A DNA stretch of 34,985 bases from Endomicrobiia bacterium (GTDB lineage: Bacteria > Elusimicrobiota > Endomicrobiia > Endomicrobiales > Endomicrobiaceae), in NCBI GenBank assembly GCA_009776745.1, contig WRNH01000005.1, positions 15,566 through 50,550 on the forward strand. Direction: 5' to 3'. The notes under the pieces are model-generated. The model ran no database searches, was not told where the DNA came from, and saw only the letters and a program-made list of their open reading frames with translations. Each line of letters opens with the position of its first letter. The stretch's first letter is position 1. This document shows positions 24,969 to 32,877 of this stretch, piece after piece. Made by a program: the position numbers and the translations under genes.

Positions 24969-26129
24969 TCAAAATAAGCATGTTATGATGGTGTCATTGT
25001 GAAAACGGTTTACTGCTTTTCCTTCTTCATTATAAACCGGACAGATTTCGCCTCCGGAATAGCTTATAAAATACGGGATTTTACCGTCGATACTTTTTTG
25101 CACCGCTTCCATTTCCGCCATTACGTCAAACCCCAAAGCCAAATTGCGCACCAGACAGGAAAAAATGAAAAGCCCGTTATTCTTTTTTTGCGACAGCGCA
25201 TCGTTTATTGATTGAGTTGTCGTACGCAAAACTTCGTCATGGTCAATGTAGCCTATTCCTAATGTCGCGTTTACGGGCATTATTCCTCCGCAAACGGCGT
25301 ATCCTTCGGGGGTAATAGCAAAAATAGCCCTTGTCGCGGGTTTTGTTCCGTCGTTAAAGTATATTATAAACGGTATGGAGTTCAGCCCTTCAATTTTTTT
25401 ATTGGGCGCAAGTCCGATAGACTGCAAATAATCTATAACGGGCATTCCGTTTACGCCTTTGAGAATATTTTCGTCAGCTTCGGTTATTATGGCTTTTTGG
25501 CCGAAAATTTTTTCATTCGAAACCGACGCTATGGAAAACACGGGATCTATGTCGCCGTAAATAAGCATCATGGAGAGAGTATCGGGATATGATTTGCCGT
25601 TATATATCGTTTTTACGGTACTGTAATCAACCGTATGGTCAACCGCAAGAGTGCCGAACGCAGGCACTCCGCCGGAAACTTCGTCTATTGCTTCAACTAC
25701 ATGGTCTCCGGCAATATTAAATATCAAAGGCGCGCTTACAAATATAAACGCTGGTTTTTTTGAAAATGCCGACGCAGTTTTATCATAAGCTTCTTTAATC
25801 TTTTCTTTGTAAGATTCGATTTTAAGGGGTTCGGTAACTGCTCCCGAGAAAACAATATCATCGCTTGTAACTATTGTGAGAGTTAACGATACCTGCTCAA
25901 TACATCCCGGAACGGCCGTCATCAGCGTAGATGTTCCGGTTATGTCAAACGGAAAATTTTTGCATACCTCTTCAACAATGCCCAAACTTATAAATTCGGA
26001 ATGGCAGCTGATAATGCCGAAAGAATTTTTCAAAAGATTTTTTTCAGGCTCGATCTGTTTAAGTATTTCGGCGACGGCAAGTTCCACATTGTCAATTTCC
26101 GAAGTAAAAGCGGTTAATGTTTTTATCAT
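24969..26129 (-). CDS. FIST-domain sensory protein (FIST N + FIST C)
   Basis: The product is 386 aa from ATG 26129, which has GGAGG 5 nt upstream; an in-frame ATG at 26141 would place that site inside the gene. The chain matches the two-part FIST sensor: an N-terminal half starting with an elongated beta sheet (about 1-210, including GTSTLMTAVPG and AFGTLAVDH), then FIST_C (about 215-385, with CGGIMPVNATLG and ending FISYSGGEICPVYNE). FIST proteins bind small ligands, possibly amino acids, and signal through partners. There is no signal peptide or membrane helix, so it is cytoplasmic. The partner kinase is encoded 18 bp downstream. The ligand is unknown. Confidence 0.9.
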   Translation of the reverse strand: MIKTLTAFTSEIDNVELAVAEILKQIEPEKNLLKNSFGIISCHSEFISLGIVEEVCKNFPFDITGTSTLMTAVPGCIEQVSLTLTIVTSDDIVFSGAVTEPLKIESYKEKIKEAYDKTASAFSKKPAFIFVSAPLIFNIAGDHVVEAIDEVSGGVPAFGTLAVDHTVDYSTVKTIYNGKSYPDTLSMMLIYGDIDPVFSIASVSNEKIFGQKAIITEADENILKGVNGMPVIDYLQSIGLAPNKKIEGLNSIPFIIYFNDGTKPATRAIFAITPEGYAVCGGIMPVNATLGIGYIDHDEVLRTTTQSINDALSQKKNNGLFIFSCLVRNLALGFDVMAEMEAVQKSIDGKIPYFISYSGGEICPVYNEEGKAVNRFHNDTIITCLF

Positions 26130-26190
26130 GTTAACCTCCATTAAAGTAATAAAATGATTATAACTTAAATGGCAAATTCTTTCAATTATT

Positions 26191-26199
26191 TGCTAAAAT
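26191..26199 (+). promoter_or_regulatory. Extended -10 element of rtcB with a near-zero leader
   Basis: TGC-TAAAAT (26191-26199) ends 8 nt before the ATG at 26208, and no Shine-Dalgarno lies in between. A transcript starting at the usual distance would begin at or next to the start codon. Confidence 0.45.
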
Positions 26200-26207
26200 T
26201 TTCTGCA

Positions 26208-27620
26208 ATGAAGATAAAAAGAATTAATGATTTTAAATGGGAAATAGAAAAAACCGGCGATATGCGCGTTCCGGCGCGCATTTACGGCGTTTTTAATATT
26301 GTTGAATCTGCAGGCAAAGATAAAGCTTTGGAGCAGACGGCAAACATTGCCTGTTTGCCGGGAATTATCGAAAATTCTCTCGCGATGCCGGATATTCACC
26401 ACGGATACGGGTTTCCTATCGGCGGCGTGGCGGCGTTTTCCGTCTCCGAAGGAATAATTTCGCCGGGCGGCATAGGTTATGACATAAACTGCGGCGTCAG
26501 ACTGCTTTCTACAGAGCTTCGCTTTGAGGATATAAAAAATAATATTGCAGATATTGCCTTAAAAATTTTTCAAAAAGTTCCTTCGGGCATCGGCTCTTGC
26601 GGGGCCGTAAAAATACAAAAAAGAGATTTAAAAGAGATCGCCGAAAAAGGAAGCCGCTGGGCTTTGGAAGCCGGTTTTGCGACGGACAATGATTTGGATA
26701 AAACCGAAGAAAACGGCTGCATGAAAGGCGCTGATGTTGAAAACGTAAGCAAACGCGCTTTGGAAAGAGGTTTGGAACAGGTCGGCACGCTCGGAGCGGG
26801 AAATCATTTTATCGAAATACAAAAAGTCGCGGAAATTTTTGATAAAGAAACCGCAAAAATATTCGGGCTGGAAGAAAATTTTGCCGTAATAATGCTTCAT
26901 ACCGGTTCCAGAGGTTTCGGTTATCAGATATGCGACGACAATCTCGGTTTAATGCAAAAAGCCGTAAAAAAATACGGCATAGAAGTTCCTGACAGGCAGC
27001 TCTGCTGTGCTCCGATTGATTCACAGGAAGGAAAAAATTATTTTTCCGCCATGGCTTGCGGCGCGAATTTTGCGTGGGCAAACAGACAGATGATAACTTA
27101 TTTAATAAGGCAGGCTTTTAAAGAAAACGGTTTTGCGGGCGATAATATTAAAACGGTTTACGACGTAGCGCACAATATAGGTAAGTTTGAAGAATATAAG
27201 GGTGCGCAAGTACTTGTGCACAGAAAAGGCGCAACGCGCGCTTTTGCCGCAGGGCATAAAGATCTGCCGCCGGATTATAAAAATTTCGGGCAGCCGGTGA
27301 TCGTTCCGGGTTCGATGGGCACTGCGTCTTATGTTTTGCGCGGCACTCAAAAAACTATAAAGGAAACTTTCGGTTCGATTTGCCACGGAGCGGGAAGAGT
27401 TATGAGCAGGACGCAGGCTTTAAAATCCGTCAGCGGAAGAGAGTTAAAAAATCAACTTGAAAACGCGGGCATACATGTATTTACGGATTCCTTTAAAACT
27501 CTTGCGGAAGAAGCTCCGAGCGCATATAAAAATATCGACGAAGTGATAAATTCCTGCGTAGGAGCCGGCATTGCGGAAAAAATAGCGAAAATGACGCCTT
27601 TAGCCGTGATAAAAGGATAA
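26208..27620 (+). CDS. rtcB: RtcB RNA ligase
   Basis: The product is 470 aa from ATG 26208; an ATG at 26169 would add 13 residues that family members lack. RtcB joins RNA 2',3'-cyclic phosphate or 3'-phosphate ends to 5'-OH ends using GTP and Mn. All active-site segments are visible: GYDINCGVR with the metal-binding Cys (about C95), LGAGNHFIEIQ, HTGSRGFG, YDVAHNIGKFE, HRKGATRAF, PGSMGTASY and ICHGAGRVMSR, whose His (about H393) takes the GMP. The length is normal for the bacterial family. No RtcA, archease or RtcR is adjacent, so it is not in the usual rtc operon. The FIST operon diverges 78 bp away. Its substrates here (tRNA or rRNA repair) are unknown. Confidence 0.96.
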   Translation: MKIKRINDFKWEIEKTGDMRVPARIYGVFNIVESAGKDKALEQTANIACLPGIIENSLAMPDIHHGYGFPIGGVAAFSVSEGIISPGGIGYDINCGVRLLSTELRFEDIKNNIADIALKIFQKVPSGIGSCGAVKIQKRDLKEIAEKGSRWALEAGFATDNDLDKTEENGCMKGADVENVSKRALERGLEQVGTLGAGNHFIEIQKVAEIFDKETAKIFGLEENFAVIMLHTGSRGFGYQICDDNLGLMQKAVKKYGIEVPDRQLCCAPIDSQEGKNYFSAMACGANFAWANRQMITYLIRQAFKENGFAGDNIKTVYDVAHNIGKFEEYKGAQVLVHRKGATRAFAAGHKDLPPDYKNFGQPVIVPGSMGTASYVLRGTQKTIKETFGSICHGAGRVMSRTQALKSVSGRELKNQLENAGIHVFTDSFKTLAEEAPSAYKNIDEVINSCVGAGIAEKIAKMTPLAVIKG

Positions 27621-27660
27621 ATAAGACAAATGCAATTTGACGCATGTAAGCCGCAGCTCT

Positions 27661-27704
27661 GACTATATTAAATTAGTCTTCTATAGGGTGTGCTGACACA
27701 CCCT
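27661..27704. repeat. Solo arm of the serS-linked repeat joined to a 20-bp palindrome
   Basis: GACTATATTAAATTAGT (27661-27677) matches the right arm of the element at 32431-32528 at 15 of 17 positions. It is followed by the perfect palindrome AGGGTGTG-CTGA-CACACCCT (27685-27704), which overlaps the stop codon of the azoreductase gene. It sits between the convergent rtcB and azoreductase genes. Confidence 0.6.
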
Positions 27705-28299
27705 AAAAATTTTCAGCCAGTTCCACTGCTTTATCGGCAGTTTCTCTTACGATTTTTTCAATGTCCTGTCCTATCACGTCCAAGCCGTCGGCGTTTATCA
27801 GCGCATAATCTGAAATTCCGTAAAATGCCAAAATCGTTTTAAGGTAACGTTCGCCCATTTCAAATTCCGACATAGGCGGGATCGAATAAAATCCTCCGCG
27901 GGTCGTAATAAAAACGGCTTTCCGGCCGCCTAGCAGCCCGACGGGGCCTTGTCCGGTATATTTAAAAGAAAATCCTTTAACGGTTATATAATCTATGTAC
28001 GCTTTCAATATCGACGGAAGACCCAGATTCCATAAAGGCGCGGCAAAAACATATTTGTCCGCCAAAGCGAATTGTTTTGCGTATTTTATCATTATGTCGT
28101 TTTCATCCGTGCCCGCTGCATGTCCCGCAACCTGTCCGGAGTTCAGAAAAGCAATATTTTCTTTATACAAATCCAAAGTTATAATATTGTCCGCGGGATT
28201 TTTCTTTTTATAAGATTCGATAAATTTTTCGGAAATTTGAAAAGTCCTCGAAACATTATCGGGTTTCGGATTTGCCTTAATGTATAAAACCGTTTTCAT
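27703..28299 (-). CDS. azoR: FMN-dependent NADH:quinone/azo reductase (AzoR-type)
   Basis: The product is 198 aa. AAGGAGG lies 6 nt before ATG 28299, which is preferred over ATG 28305 (only one residue further, and directly on the site). The flavodoxin-like fold of the AzoR family is clear: N-terminal LYIKANPKPDNVSRTFQ (FMN phosphate-binding), FAAPLWNLGLPSILKAYID (FMN and quinone pocket) and TTRGGFYS (isoalloxazine loop). Dimeric AzoR enzymes reduce quinones and azo dyes with NADH and protect against thiol and redox stress. It is cytoplasmic and stands alone, convergent with rtcB. The function as a quinone reductase is inferred from the family; the natural substrate is uncertain. Confidence 0.93.
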   Translation of the reverse strand: MKTVLYIKANPKPDNVSRTFQISEKFIESYKKKNPADNIITLDLYKENIAFLNSGQVAGHAAGTDENDIMIKYAKQFALADKYVFAAPLWNLGLPSILKAYIDYITVKGFSFKYTGQGPVGLLGGRKAVFITTRGGFYSIPPMSEFEMGERYLKTILAFYGISDYALINADGLDVIGQDIEKIVRETADKAVELAENF

Positions 28300-28538
28300 T
28301 TGCATCCTCCTTATGAATATTGTCTTTTTACACTATAATAAATAAAAAGAAATGCCGCAATACCGCACAAAATCCCCTGTTTAGCTTGCTAATACAGCGC
28401 TTGCATTGGCAAGTTGAACAGAGGCGCCATGCAGGTTGTCTGTTTGAAGAGAAAATTGTAGAATATTACGGTAATATTTGCGCATACGAAGGGCAGATTT
28501 TTTGTGCCTTAAATAACTATTTTTGGTAAAGCAGAAAT

Positions 28539-29090
28539 ATGAAAACATGGCATGACTTTTATAAGAACCGCATTAATGATATGTATAAAAATCATATTAA
28601 CCGCCGGTATAAAGTTTTCATAGATTTCATAAAGGACAGAATAAATAAACTTTCAGACGAAAAAAATATTCACGAAGCTGCCTGCGGCTGCGCAAATATC
28701 TCATATGCGCTTAAAAATTTAGGAGCTTCCGTAAGCATAAGCGATATATGTCCCGATATGTTAAATCTTGCGAAACAAAATATGGACTGCGAAAGTTATT
28801 TGCTGAATGCCAAGGCTGATAAATTTCCTTCAGGCGCTTTAATGTATTCTCACGGTTTATTGGAGCATTTTAACGACGAAGACATCAAAGATATAATTAA
28901 AAACCAGCTGCGCTACTGCAAAGAGCTTGTCCATTATGTTCCGGGCGAAAAATATAAAAAGCCGAGTTTCGGAGACGAAAGGCTTTTATCTAAAAATTAT
29001 TGGGGCAGACTTTGCCGGCCGCACAAAATCATCGGATTTAATAATGGATATGATTTGATTTTATATTGGGATAATTCAAAAGCATTTTGA
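28539..29090 (+). CDS. Small class I SAM-dependent methyltransferase
   Basis: The product is 183 aa. The SAM-binding motif is IHEAACGCANISYALK (about 45-60; the usual E-x-G-x-G-x-G is changed to E-A-A-C-G-C-A), followed by the acidic ISDICPDMLNLAK and the motif SHGLLEHF (about 109-116), as in class I methyltransferases. The chain is shorter than most relatives and ends soon after the fifth strand, so it may be a compact member. The start ATG has only a weak ribosome site. It ends 26 bp before the start of the SPFH gene, and the two may be co-transcribed. The substrate is unknown, and the degenerate glycine motif leaves open the possibility of reduced activity. Confidence 0.75.
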   Translation: MKTWHDFYKNRINDMYKNHINRRYKVFIDFIKDRINKLSDEKNIHEAACGCANISYALKNLGASVSISDICPDMLNLAKQNMDCESYLLNAKADKFPSGALMYSHGLLEHFNDEDIKDIIKNQLRYCKELVHYVPGEKYKKPSFGDERLLSKNYWGRLCRPHKIIGFNNGYDLILYWDNSKAF

Positions 29091-29116
29091 CCGTTAAAAT
29101 GCAAAAGGAGTCTGAA

Positions 29117-30157
29117 ATGTTTGGCATAAGGCATGTAAGTTTTGACGCTATGACGTATGTTATACACTATTCGCGCGGACGTATTAAAAAAGAAGGAAAA
29201 GGGCTTTCTTTTTATTATTTTGCTCCGACAAGCTCTATTATGGCAATACCTCTGGGAAGCGGAGACATTCCGTTTATATTTAAAGAAAATACAAACGATT
29301 ATCAGACAATATCCGTACAGGGTCAGATCAGTTACAAAATACAAAATCCTAAGATGCTTGCCGACGTGCTTGATTTTACGGTTACCCGCGATTTGAAATA
29401 TAAAAAAAACGATATTGAAAAATTAAACCAGCGTATAGTTAACGAGGCGCAGACGTCAATAGCTTCGTTTGTCCATGAGATAAAACTCAGAGAGGCAATA
29501 CGGTCCGCAAAAGAAATAGAAATTAAAATTCTTGAAGGTTTAAGAAACGCTTCGGCAATAACGCTCTTAGGCGTTGAAATTTTGAGCGCAAGCATATTGT
29601 CCGTGCAGGCTTCTCCTGAAATGTCCCGCGCGCTTGAAACCGAAACGAGAGAAAAATTACAGCAGGAGGCCGATCAGGCAGTGTATGAAAGAAGAAATTT
29701 TGCCGTTGAACAAGAAAGAAAAATAGCCGAGTCGGAGCTTAATACCGAGATCGCTTTAGAAGAAAAAACAAAACACGTGGAACAGAAAAAAACGGAAACG
29801 CAGATACAAAAAGCCGAGGGCGACAGGCAGCTGAGGCAGCTAAAACTTGAAGCCGATATTTATATAAAAAGCAAAGAGCTTGAATCCCAAATTACGCTGG
29901 AAACGCAGAGAAAAAATTTGATAGAACAAAAAACTGTAAATGATAAAAAAGAGGCGGATTCCAAAGGCTATATTATAGAAACCACATTAAAACCGTATAA
30001 AAATATTGATTGGAAAATCATTGCGGCATTGCAAAACAGTTCCGACCCGCGTTTTAACATAGCCTTAGCTTTCAGAGAGCTGGCTGAAAATGCCGGAAAA
30101 ATAGGCAATATCAATATCACTCCCGAGCTTTTGGATTCTCTTTTAAAAAATAAATGA
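29117..30157 (+). CDS. SPFH/band-7 domain protein without a membrane anchor
   Basis: The product is 346 aa from ATG 29117, which has AAGGAG upstream (an ATG at 29087 overlaps the previous gene and has none). An SPFH domain occupies about residues 1-170 (FKENTNDYQTISVQGQISYKI, then NEAQTSIASFVHEIKLREAI), followed by a long charged coiled coil (about 170-280, rich in ETEIQKAEGDRQLRQ) and a short C-terminal domain (NISPELLDSLL-like ending). Unlike stomatins and flotillins it has no N-terminal hydrophobic anchor. Such proteins form rings or scaffolds. Its stop codon overlaps the next start (ATGA), a sign of translational coupling with the NAD-kinase-like protein, and I infer a joint function. Confidence 0.85.
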   Translation: MFGIRHVSFDAMTYVIHYSRGRIKKEGKGLSFYYFAPTSSIMAIPLGSGDIPFIFKENTNDYQTISVQGQISYKIQNPKMLADVLDFTVTRDLKYKKNDIEKLNQRIVNEAQTSIASFVHEIKLREAIRSAKEIEIKILEGLRNASAITLLGVEILSASILSVQASPEMSRALETETREKLQQEADQAVYERRNFAVEQERKIAESELNTEIALEEKTKHVEQKKTETQIQKAEGDRQLRQLKLEADIYIKSKELESQITLETQRKNLIEQKTVNDKKEADSKGYIIETTLKPYKNIDWKIIAALQNSSDPRFNIALAFRELAENAGKIGNINITPELLDSLLKNK

Positions 30158-31077
30158 GAATAAAACGCGCTATCATCGTAAGAAGCAAGACAAGGCTTGA
30201 AACTTTGCTTGAAAGATTTAATACGAAAATGCAGGCTAAGTTTTATATAGAAAAACAAGGCGCAGATTTCAGCGACTACGAATGCGAACACGAAACGTTT
30301 TACGATTCATTAAATCTTATACAGCGCAATATATCCGCGGCGGTCAAGTATAAAATCATAGACAGAGAATTTTTGCCGCATTTTATTTTTTCCGACGACA
30401 ATATAATATTGGCCGTAGGGCAGGACGGCCTTGTCGCAAATACCGCAAAATATTCAAAAAACGTTCCGATAGTTGCGGTTAATCCGGATAAAAAACGTTA
30501 CGACGGCGTTTTGCTGCCTTTTGATAAAAATGATTTTTTACAAGGAGTCCAAAGCGCGGTAAAAAACGATTACAGGAAAGTCAAAACCGTCGGGTTTGCA
30601 CAGGCGGCATTAAACGACGGACAAAAGCTGCTGGCGTTTAATGATTTGTTTATAGGAGTTTTCTCGCATATATCCGCAAGATATAAGCTTTCGTTTGGAA
30701 ACTTGACCGAAGAACAATCGTCAAGCGGAATAATAATTTCAACGCAAGCCGGCTCTACGGGCTGGCTGAGTTCAGTGTTTAATATGGCTAACGGCGTTTC
30801 GGCTTTATTGTCAAATAAATGCGTTAATAAATCGCTGGCAATGAGCGACAATCAGCTTGTTTTTGCCGTGAGAGAACCTTTTGTAAGCATAAAAACGCGT
30901 GCGGATTTGGTCGCGGGAGTTTTAAACAGCGGCCAAAAATTGGTAATAGAATCGCTAATGCCGTCGAACGGCGTAATTTTCAGCGACGGAATAGAAAAAG
31001 ATTTTTTAAATTTTAACAGCGGTTCAATCGCGGAAATAAGCTTGTCTTGCGAAAAAGCGTATTTGATCACAAAATAA
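30154..31077 (+). CDS. Divergent NAD-kinase-like protein (ATP-NAD kinase fold)
   Basis: The product is 307 aa. The fold of NAD kinases is recognisable from AVGQDGLVANTA (residues 87-98, matching the GGDG nucleotide motif but with Gln90 in place of the second Gly), VNPDKKRYDGVL (about 109-120), NDLFIG (about 163-168) and ISTQAGSTGWLSS (about 195-207, matching S-T-P-T-G-S-T). The N-terminal 80 residues are extra and lack a known motif. The altered GGDG motif makes NAD kinase activity doubtful; it may bind NAD or ADP-ribose-like ligands or phosphorylate something else. It overlaps the SPFH gene by 4 bp (ATGA), so the proteins are made together. The fold is fairly sure, the reaction not. Confidence 0.8.
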   Translation: MRIKRAIIVRSKTRLETLLERFNTKMQAKFYIEKQGADFSDYECEHETFYDSLNLIQRNISAAVKYKIIDREFLPHFIFSDDNIILAVGQDGLVANTAKYSKNVPIVAVNPDKKRYDGVLLPFDKNDFLQGVQSAVKNDYRKVKTVGFAQAALNDGQKLLAFNDLFIGVFSHISARYKLSFGNLTEEQSSSGIIISTQAGSTGWLSSVFNMANGVSALLSNKCVNKSLAMSDNQLVFAVREPFVSIKTRADLVAGVLNSGQKLVIESLMPSNGVIFSDGIEKDFLNFNSGSIAEISLSCEKAYLITK

Positions 31078-31109
31078 GGCGGATGTGCTGATTTTTAAAA
31101 ATAAAAAAA

Positions 31110-31118
31110 TGCTAAAAT
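31110..31118 (+). promoter_or_regulatory. Extended -10 element of serS
   Basis: TGC-TAAAAT, identical in its nine bases to the element before rtcB. A GGGAGG ribosome site follows 5-7 nt before the serS ATG (31155), so this mRNA has a leader of about 30 nt. Confidence 0.5.
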
Positions 31119-31154
31119 AATATTTTATAAATTTGAAAAACGGGAGGAATCGGG

Positions 31155-32435
31155 ATGCTGGACATTAAGCTTATAAGAGAAAATGTTAAAGAAATTATAA
31201 AAGCGATGGAATCCAGAAACCAGAACATCAACTTTGAACAGCTTCTGGATTGGGACAATAAAAGAAAAGCCGTGATTTTAGATATAGAACAGTTGAGGCT
31301 TAAAAGAAATAAAGAGTCCGAAGAAATCGGAAAACTTAAAAGAAACGGGAAAGAACCTTCGCAGGATCTTCTTGCGGAAATAAACGAAATCAGAGACAGA
31401 ATCCAGGAGCAGGAAAAACATCTTTTGATGATTGAAAGCCAGATGGAAGATTTTTTGCTCAGAGTGCCGAACATTCCGGACGAGAGCGTTCCCGCAGGCA
31501 AAAACGAACAGAATAATAAAATAACGCGCTTTGCCGGAGATCCGATAAAATTTCCGTTCAAAGCAAAGCATCACTGGGAAATAGGCGAGAAGCTCGGCAT
31601 TTTAGATTTTGAAACGGCGTCAAAAATTTCCGGTTCGCGTTTTGCCGTCTTAAAAAACGAAGGGTGCGCTTTGGAAAGAGCCATTATAAATTTTTTTATA
31701 GATACGCATAAATCAAGAGGGTACGACGAAATAATGGCGCCTTATCTTGTAAATCAGGCTTCGATGAGAGGGACGGGACAAATCCCTAAATTTGAGGAAG
31801 ACGCTTTTAAATGCGCAAATGACGAACTGTATCTTATCCCGACTGCCGAAGTTTCCGTGACGAATATTTACAGGGACGATGTTTTGGAAGAATCGGAACT
31901 GCCTAAAAAATACGTTTCATATTCCGCGTGTTTCCGCAGGGAAGCGGGTTCTTACGGCAAAGACACAAAAGGGCTTATCAGAAATCATCAGTTCAATAAA
32001 GTGGAAATAGTAAAATTCGTTAAACCCGAAGATTCGATGAACGAACTGGAATCTCTTGTTCTCGACGCAGGCAGCGTTTTGGAACTTCTTAGGCTTCCTT
32101 ACAGAGTTTCTCTTTTGTGCACGGGAGATATGGGTTTTGCTTCGGCGAAAACTTATGACCTTGAAGTCTGGATGGCCGGAGAGGGCGAATACAGAGAAAT
32201 TTCTTCGTGTTCGAATTTTAAAGATTTTCAGGCGAGAAGAATGAATATTAAAATGAAATATAAGGAAGGAAAAAAAAGAGAATTTCTGCACACGCTAAAC
32301 GGTTCCGGAGTTGCCGTCGGAAGAACGTTTGCCGCGATTTTAGAAAATTACCAGCAGGAAGACGGCAGCGTCGTAATACCGGAAGTTTTGAGAAAGTATA
32401 CGGGTTTCAATGTTATAAGATCTATAGCAAACTAA
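31155..32435 (+). CDS. serS: Seryl-tRNA synthetase
   Basis: The product is 426 aa, the normal bacterial length. The N-terminal two-helix coiled coil that grips the tRNA-Ser variable arm covers about 1-110 ([19 protein letters not shown]). The class II core follows: [12 protein letters not shown], motif 2 [21 protein letters not shown] (with the ATP-binding Arg) and motif 3 [16 protein letters not shown]. The enzyme charges tRNA-Ser, and also tRNA-Sec where selenocysteine is used. It has a GGGAGG ribosome site and its own extended -10 promoter. The last codons overlap the left arm of a 98-bp inverted-repeat element, so that element may supply the 3' end of the transcript. Identification is certain. 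Confidence 0.98.
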   Translation: MLDIKLIRENVKEIIKAMESRNQNINFEQLLDWDNKRKAVILDIEQLRLKRNKESEEIGKLKRNGKEPSQDLLAEINEIRDRIQEQEKHLLMIESQMEDFLLRVPNIPDESVPAGKNEQNNKITRFAGDPIKFPFKAKHHWEIGEKLGILDFETASKISGSRFAVLKNEGCALERAIINFFIDTHKSRGYDEIMAPYLVNQASMRGTGQIPKFEEDAFKCANDELYLIPTAEVSVTNIYRDDVLEESELPKKYVSYSACFRREAGSYGKDTKGLIRNHQFNKVEIVKFVKPEDSMNELESLVLDAGSVLELLRLPYRVSLLCTGDMGFASAKTYDLEVWMAGEGEYREISSCSNFKDFQARRMNIKMKYKEGKKREFLHTLNGSGVAVGRTFAAILENYQQEDGSVVIPEVLRKYTGFNVIRSIAN

Positions 32436-32528
32436 CTTAATATAGTCCTATTTCTCAGTGCTGTTTTCCGGTAAAATTAAAATTTCATCGAAAATCATTT
32501 CTGATAAACGAGACCATATTAAGTTAGT
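32431..32528. repeat. 98-bp MITE-like element with 17-bp terminal inverted repeats
   Basis: Left arm ACTAACTTAATATAGTC (32431-32447) and right arm GACCATATTAAGTTAGT (32512-32528) are inverted copies with one mismatch. The left arm overlaps the serS stop codon. A right-arm relative occurs alone at 27661-27677. The interior has no coding capacity. No clear target duplication was identified. Confidence 0.65.
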
Positions 32529-32623
32529 CTGCTATAAATAGCCGGTTTGCCGTGAAAGGCAATAGCGAATAATAAATTTTGAAAAATAAAATCAGCAATG
32601 ACAGACGATCAATTTCAAAAAAT

Positions 32624-32655
32624 AAAAAGACCGCCTCTTGCAAGGCGGTCTTTTT
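32624..32655. terminator. Bidirectional intrinsic terminator between serS and the histone H1-like gene
   Basis: AGACCGCCT (32628-32636) and AGGCGGTCT (32643-32651) form a 9-bp stem with a 6-nt loop, with A-rich sequence before it and T-rich sequence after it on both strands. It serves both convergent transcripts. Confidence 0.92.
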
Positions 32656-32669
32656 ATCAGGACAAAAAC

Positions 32670-32777
32670 TTATTTCTTTTTCTTAGGAGCAGCTTTTTTT
32701 ACAGCTTTCTTCTTCGGTGCAGCTTTTTTCGCCGCAACTTTCTTCTTCGGTGCTGCTTTCTTTTTGCAACAAGCCAT
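32670..32777 (-). CDS. 35-aa lysine/alanine/proline-rich histone H1-like protein
   Basis: The product, starting MACCKKKAAPKKK, is composed of Lys, Ala, Pro and Val apart from the initial Met and two Cys. AAPKKK units recur three times, spaced by VAAKK/AVKK. About half of the residues are Lys. This resembles the C-terminal tails of eukaryotic H1 and of chlamydial Hc1/Hc2, which coat and compact DNA. AAGGAG precedes the ATG by about 9 nt, a near-consensus promoter lies 70 bp upstream and a strong terminator follows, so it is a real gene despite its size. Position and independent transcript suggest an abundant nucleoid protein. The Cys pair at residues 3-4 is unusual and might allow disulfide or metal linkage. 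Function is by analogy. Confidence 0.85.
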   Translation of the reverse strand: MACCKKKAAPKKKVAAKKAAPKKKAVKKAAPKKKK

Positions 32778-32810
32778 TGTTCGGCTCCTTTTGCCTCTCG
32801 GCATTTTTTT

Positions 32811-32826
32811 TTCCGCATGAGCGGAA
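32811..32826 (-). promoter_or_regulatory. 5' UTR hairpin of the histone H1-like gene
   Basis: TTCCGC-TCAT-GCGGAA on the minus strand is followed by nine A residues and lies between promoter and ribosome site. It may stabilise the short mRNA. Confidence 0.45.
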
Positions 32827-32843
32827 TGCAACTTCATATGCGT

Positions 32844-32872
32844 ATTATATAAATGAAAACAAAAAAATGCAA
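32844..32872 (-). promoter_or_regulatory. Promoter of the histone H1-like gene
   Basis: Minus strand TTGCAT (32867-32872), 17-nt spacer, perfect TATAAT (32844-32849). The predicted start near 32837 leaves a 60-nt leader. Confidence 0.7.
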
Positions 32873-32877
32873 TACTT

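Noticed and set aside
28320-28529. 69-codon plus-strand open frame before the small methyltransferase
   Set aside because: No Shine-Dalgarno, no recognisable motif and low-complexity start; it probably covers promoter DNA of the divergent azoreductase gene.
32598-32852. Plus-strand open frames over the histone-like gene
   Set aside because: They are Phe/Ala-rich complements of the Lys/Ala-rich minus-strand gene, which has its own promoter, ribosome site and terminator.
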